Positions 59,673 to 64,000 of a DNA stretch of 64,000 nucleotides are shown here, in pieces. The stretch is from Carya illinoinensis (Eukaryota > Streptophyta > Magnoliopsida > Fagales > Juglandaceae): contig NC_056752.1 of the NCBI RefSeq assembly GCF_018687715.1, forward strand, positions 38,386,001-38,450,000, given 5' to 3'. Made by a program: the position numbers and the translations under genes. Every line of letters begins with the position of its first letter. The first letter of the stretch is position 1. The notes under the pieces are model-generated. The model was given only the letters and a program-made list of their open reading frames with translations. It did no database searches and was not told the DNA's origin.

Positions 59673-60138
59673 CTCTCAAACGACCATCTCTACTAGGGGA
59701 ATCAAGAACCGACAGTGAACCGCTAGAGTCAATACGGTCAGTTTTTCTCCTTCCCGTCGACCAGTTATGGTCGGTTGCTCCATTTTTTCTCTCATTGGTT
59801 GGAGTCAGTTTTGCCCAAAAACCATGCCAAAGGGGTCGATTTTCACCCATAGACAAGTCTATTAGGCAGAGCATTCACCAAACTAATAATGCCAAAGATT
59901 TTCTCAACATTGTTGGGAAGAAGTTCACAAAATTTGACAAAGCAAAGAAAGGAACCCTCATGAAGTTTCTTACTACCACAACTAATGATGGCATCAATGG
60001 AGATCGTGATCATATTATAAAACTTACTCATTTCTTTAATAAGTTTAGAAAAATGAAAGTTGAGTTGGCAAATAGTTTTTTCGTGTGGCAAGTGCTTGAA
60101 TCTCTACTATCTCAATTTGATGCTCTCAAGACCACTTA
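58952..60138 (+). pseudogene. copia E gag, split by an insertion
   Basis: The first part reads LPLQLSAIKTLMGTNYEDWH, KSLTISMEIMNLNLALRFGI, then (shifted frame) NRICLMIMRHNID. After the insertion it resumes KSIRQSIHQTNNAKDFLNIV, GKKFTKFDKAKKGTLM and KLTHFFNKFRKMKVELANSF. The join is precise at the amino-acid level, showing that the segment between was inserted into an already gag-coding sequence. Confidence 0.82.
59214..59846. mobile_element. Non-autonomous insertion in copia E gag
   Basis: The segment starts GGGGTGTACAAAAAT and ends ATTTTCACCC (a short imperfect inverted terminus). It is flanked by CATCGACTAGTCTA and CATAGACAAGTCTA, a possible 10-14 bp target duplication with two mismatches. 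It holds a (CT)n run (59,627-59,668) and several ACGACGCCGTTT-like motifs. The long duplication would suit a Mutator-like element; a retroposon is the alternative. Confidence 0.5.
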
Positions 60139-60498
60139 GAACATTCAAAGAGATGAATGGAGCTTGAGTAAAATGACTGCTATAGTCTCTCAAGAGGAAG
60201 AAGTGATTAAAAAAAAGGGGGGGTAGGTCCATTTGTTATAACTCAAGATTTTGGAAATTTCAAGAAAAAGTTTTCTAAGAGCAAAAACAACAGCAAGATA
60301 TTGATGTTCTAATCCTAGCTTGGGTACTTATTCTAATCCTAGGATGGAAGGTTTTAAAGGAAATATAATTTTTGTGACATGTTTGGAGAAAAAAGGGCAA
60401 ATTGCAGGAGATTTGCAACTTGGTTAGAGAAAAAAGGTACACATATGACACTAATGTGCTTTGAGTCTAATATGATTGATCTTCCCTCTGGTACTTAG

Positions 60499-61880
60499 CG
60501 GTTAGATACTAGTGCAACAATTCACATTACAAATTCTTTTCGAGAATTAAGAAGCATCAGAAAGCCGAGTGATGGGGAGTTGATGGTAAATATGGAAAAT
60601 GGCCTAAAGGTTAAAGTTGAATACATTGGAATAATCAAACTTCTATTGGCCTCTGGGGAGTTTTTGGACCTAAAAGGTACTGCTTTTGTACCTTCCATCA
60701 AAAGGAATCTTATTTCTATTTCTCTTTTGCACCAATGTGGTTACACTTTTGTATTTGCGAACATAAAGGTTACGATACATTATGATTTTGTTGTGTTGGT
60801 TCTAGTGTTTTGCGTGATGGTTTATACAAAATTGACTTGATACCCATTTGGACTCATTGTTCTTCTAATACATATGTTGTAAATGCTACAATTGGCTCCA
60901 AATGGAGTAGAGTCAATGAAGCATCCTCCATGTTATGGCACAAACAATTGGGCCATCAAACCTAGAATGGAAAGGTTGGTCAAAGATGGTGTCCTTTTTA
61001 ATTGAGATTCTTTTTTATTTTGACACTTATGTTGATTGTATTAAAGGAAAGCTAACTGCTAAAGTGAGAAGGCAAGAGATTGGCAAAAGAGATAATGTTC
61101 TAGATTTAACACACACTGGTCCCATCACTCTTGCTGCCTTGGGAAATATAAGTACTTCATCACCTTTGTTGATGATCATTCTCATTATGGTCACATTTAG
61201 CTCATTTGTGAAAAGTCTGAATCATTGGAAGCCTTTAAAGCTTTCAAGGCTATTGTTGAGCTTCAGAAACAAAAATGTATTAAAGCCATGAGATCTAATA
61301 AAGGTGGAGAGTATTATGGAAGATATGACGAAACCGGGCAAAATGTAGGACCATTTGCAAAATTCCTTCAAGCATGTGGAATTGAGGCACAATATTCAAT
61401 GCCTTGCACTGTTGAGCAAAATGGGGTTGCAGAAAGAAGAAATTGTACTTTGATGGATATGAAGCAATGTATACTTAGTCACTTGTCTTTACCTGAGTTC
61501 TTGTGGGGAGAGGCATTGAGAATCGCTACATACATTTTGAACCAAGTATCAAGCAAGTCCATAAAACTCCTTATGAATTATGGTCACGAAAGAAACCCAT
61601 TTTGCATCATTTTCATGGTTGGGGCTACAGGGTAGAAGTAGACCTTACAATCCACACCTAAAGAAACTTGATCTTAAAACCATTATTGGATATTTTTGTG
61701 GGCTATTGTATTAGCTCAAGAGGCTCCAGGTTCTATTGTCCTTCACGTGCAACTAGAATCATAAAGTCAGATGTAGTTGTTTACTTTGAGGATGATATTA
61801 ATTGTGAACATTCAATGTCACGAGAGATTGCATTCAAAGATGAGCATGTCTTTGTCCTTGTATCTATTATCTCACCATCT
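60499..61880 (+). pseudogene. copia E protease region and integrase
   Basis: RLDTSATIHITNS (about 60,508) is the protease site with the usual D-S-G reading D-T-S. FVPSIKRNLISISLLHQCGY follows. Integrase: LDLTHTGPI (the first Asp region altered), FVDDHSHYG in a shifted frame, [13 protein letters not shown] (second Asp lost, Asn-Lys instead of Ser-Asp-Asn), Glu in [10 protein letters not shown], then [20 protein letters not shown] and GYCISSRGSRFYCPSRATRI. Catalytically dead. Confidence 0.82.
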
Positions 61881-61955
61881 ATTGTGATGCCCCCAATTCC
61901 CACGTACAAACATATGGAAATCAAGGCGTCGGGATGATGACAACACATGTCACAC

Positions 61956-62231
61956 ATCCTATCGCCAAGTGCCAAGTGTGTGTACATGCAAAAAGTGTAC
62001 AATAAAATCACATAGCGGATAATAAAAGTCTTATAACTAAATACTAGAATCTTTATTTAAATACAAACTCGTTTAAAACACACATAATAAAATATCCTAT
62101 CGCCAAGTGCCAAGTGTGTGTACATGCACAAAGTGTACAATAAAATCACATAGCGGATAATAAAAGTCTTATAACTAAATACTAGAATCTTTGTTTAAAT
62201 ACAAACTCGTTTAAAACACACATAATAAAAT
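61956..62231. repeat. 138-bp tandem duplication in the LTR-like copy
   Basis: The unit from ATCCTATCGCCAAGTGCC at 61,956 is repeated from 62,094 with only a few differences (for example ATGCAAAAAG against ATGCACAAAG). The copy at 36,794-39,058 has a single unit. Confidence 0.92.
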
Positions 62232-62901
62232 ATTACAAGTCCCAAATGTTGTTTCAAAACTAGATTACAAGACATAAAAACTAGTAAGGATAATTTTTAA
62301 CATAAAACTACTCCAAGTCAAAACTCTGGCGGAGTCGTTTCCTCGGGCTCAGCCTCCTCCTCCTCAACCTCAACATCAAAATCTACGGTACCCAAATGGT
62401 GCCGCAGGTAAGTAATAATCTAAACACCATAAGATCAAAATATATTAAGCTCAACAATATGCATGAAAGGATGCCAAATGCACATGTCTCATAAATCCAC
62501 ATTTCTGCACGCATGCCAAAAGTCTCATTTGGCCCCAAAAACAATTCCTTTAAAACTCATGCCAAAAGTCACATTTGGCCCAAATCCAATTTTGAACCAA
62601 TATCCAATTTATCCAAATGCACCATGACCTCCCCTAGGGGTTATCCGCACACCTGGCTCCCTTCATCACACCACGGGTAATGACCATGCGTGTGACTTCG
62701 TAACGAGCGATGCTCAGTTCCTCACCCAGCACGTACGTAGCCAAACATCCTCTAGCCCCCACCAGCAGAAGGGGTCACGGAGTCGGTACGAAAGTGTTAC
62801 CATCCCACCCACTCCCATTGTTGCCCAGCGACAACATAGGGGACGTCACTCAGTATATTGCACTCCCGAGTGATTAGAGGAGCTCCACCGAGATAATGCC
62901 C

Positions 62902-62981
62902 CATCTCAGCTTGGGGTCGTGATACAAACGCACCCAAAAATCATCTCAGCTTGGGGTCGTGATACAAACGCACCCAAAAAT
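62902..62981. repeat. 40-bp tandem duplication in the LTR-like copy
   Basis: CATCTCAGCTTGGGGTCGTG and the following 20 bases occur twice without change (62,902 and 62,942). The partner copy has one. Confidence 0.93.
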
Positions 62982-64000
62982 CCATTGACACTGATAAAAC
63001 CAATTTTTCTCAATTTAACACATACACATGTATGTACCATGCAATGCACACCTCAAGACACAATTTATCCAACAAAACTCAATATTAAAAATAACCAAAC
63101 AACTCCGTCCTCAAATCCATCCGACCCCCGACTTCTCGGACTCAGTCAGGAATAACCAACCAGTCAATGAATTTATTGTAAAAGTAATAATATATTTAAA
63201 TATAAAATAAAATTTAGAAAATACTTACAGCGCTATATAACAATTTCCAAAGGATCAACAAGCTGAAAAGGGCGAAGAAAATTCAACGTAACAGTGTAAA
63301 ACATTGTGGCCATGGGTTGTAAAATACCTACTTTTGAATGGGGACAAATCAAGACTTGATATTGATAGGAAATGACTTAGAGGTGCTTATGAAGCTAGTG
63401 GAAGTGAGAGTTCGTCGTGGGTGGCGGTGAAAACGACGGTGGAAGTGAAAAACGGTCAAAACGAAGATGAGCTCGTGGGGGCTGCTCCAGCAATGGATCG
63501 GAGCTGGAAATAGGTGATTTAGGACAGCAAGAGGTTAGTAATGAAGTTGTGAAGAGATGGTGGCTGGAGGTGGAACGACGGCAGTGCTGGAGCTCAAAAA
63601 CGCCACGACTTGGAGGAGCTCGTGGCGGCTAACGGTGGCTCGGATGGAGGTGAAATTTGGTAGGGATGATCCACCGACCAGAGGGGAAAAAAAACTGGGT
63701 GGGTGGTGTGCCACACGGCGGCAGCGATGGGTGGTTCTAGGCAGAAGAACGAAAACGATGAAATTGAGGGGAGAGAGAGACGAGCGCGGGAGGGAGAGAA
63801 CCGGAGGAGAAAAAGAAGAAAAAGAAAGAAAAAGAGAAAGAAAGAAGAAAAGGAGAAAAAGAAAAAGAAAAAAAGAAAAGATGAGGAAAAGAAATGAGGT
63901 CCAGTTCTCACCTCTGGAGTCCAGAAATTGATCCGACGAAAACAACTTTAAAAGCTATAAAACGAATAAAATAATTTAAACACCACACCAAGCTAAAATA

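Larger units (their letters stand above)
58950..61882 (+). mobile_element. Decayed copia retrotransposon E, truncated by an LTR-like insertion
   Basis: Plus-strand pieces in copia order: gag start (58,950-59,183), gag continuation (59,850-60,140), protease region (60,495-60,840), GAG-pre-integrase and integrase (60,930-61,640), integrase tail (61,668-61,880). A 633-bp unrelated segment (59,214-59,846) interrupts gag, and the element is cut at 61,883 by the start of another LTR-like element. No LTR, primer-binding site or RT was seen. Confidence 0.85.
61883..64000 (-). mobile_element. Second copy of the 2.3-kb solo-LTR-like element, inverted, cut by the window end
   Basis: It starts TGTGATGCCCCC and reads as the reverse complement of 36,794-39,058: shared landmarks include GGCGATGGGA/TCCTATCGCC, the GACCCCAAGCTG segment (about 62,911), the pyrimidine tract (here GA-rich, 63,820-63,890) and TTTCTGGACTCC (about 63,920). 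Preserved ends and the absence of coding domains again suit an LTR. Whether it is solo or part of a full element cannot be told because the right end is outside the window. Purine-rich ORFs here are compositional. Confidence 0.8.

Noticed and set aside
63535..63945. Long overlapping ORFs (Phe/Ser-rich and Lys/Arg/Glu-rich)
   Set aside because: They fall in the polypurine/polypyrimidine tract of the LTR-like element; the other copy at 37,105-37,386 does not keep the same frame.

Overview
This is plant nuclear DNA from a woody eudicot. It is AT-rich, has intron-containing genes and long dinucleotide microsatellites, and most of it is transposable-element sequence of several classes nested in each other. 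Two short non-autonomous elements (around 19,950-20,166 and 41,973-42,111) resemble repeats I associate with Juglandaceae (walnut, pecan), so I favour that family, with modest confidence. No bacterial, organellar or rRNA features were seen.

The only host genes that look intact are three paralogous small secreted-protein genes, all on the + strand: SSP1 (promoter from about 14,740, CDS 15,326-15,817), SSP2 (CDS 43,798-44,193) and SSP3 (CDS 56,752-57,099). Each has a conserved upstream block, a TATA box, a 5'UTR intron of 124-135 bp, an N-terminal signal peptide, a conserved propeptide motif (L-T-D/N-R-K-G/A) and a fast-diverging C-terminus with an acidic patch. Homology between SSP2 and SSP3 extends several hundred bases on both sides of the coding region, so they are tandem or segmental duplicates now spread over 42 kb by retrotransposon insertion. 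I cannot assign them to a named family. SSP3 has a DY-containing stretch weakly reminiscent of sulfated-tyrosine (PSY) peptides.

Decayed host-type genes: a terpene synthase pseudogene (25,390-27,245, -) that keeps DDVYD but has frameshifts and stops; a FAR1/FRS-like (MULE-transposase-derived) pseudogene (50,487-53,596, -) whose 5' part holds a tandem array of a short exon; and a LINE-type RNase H remnant (54,290-54,845, -).

Region by region: 1-2.8 kb, partial Ty1/copia element (-); 3.0-4.9 kb, PIF/Harbinger-like element with TAA target duplications; 6.8-9.4 kb, CACTA-like element carrying an exon-like fragment; 10.0-10.4 kb, 101-bp duplication and a long GA repeat; 10.7-14.0 kb, copia element with both LTRs but no reverse transcriptase; 14.7-15.8 kb, SSP1; 17.9-19.4 kb, CACTA terminus with transposase remnants; 20.7-21.8 kb, tandem repeat; 22.9-24.4 kb, Ptta/En/Spm-type transposase remnant; 25.4-27.2 kb, terpene synthase pseudogene; 28.9-29.7 kb, small CACTA-like element; 30.06-34.55 kb, full-length copia (-) with TTAAC duplications; 35.0-43.1 kb, full-length copia (-) with TATAC duplications, interrupted by a 2.3-kb solo-LTR-like insertion (GTTCA duplications) and a short MITE; 43.2-44.5 kb, SSP2; 45.25-47.16 kb, Helitron-like element with exon-like fragments; 49.3-53.6 kb, coiled-coil ORF and FRS pseudogene; 56.2-57.5 kb, SSP3; 58.95-61.88 kb, decayed copia (+), cut by a second, inverted copy of the 2.3-kb LTR-like element that runs off the window end.

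Taken together, this is a small secreted-peptide gene cluster in a mobile-element graveyard. Coordinates of decayed elements are approximate unless target-site duplications are quoted.
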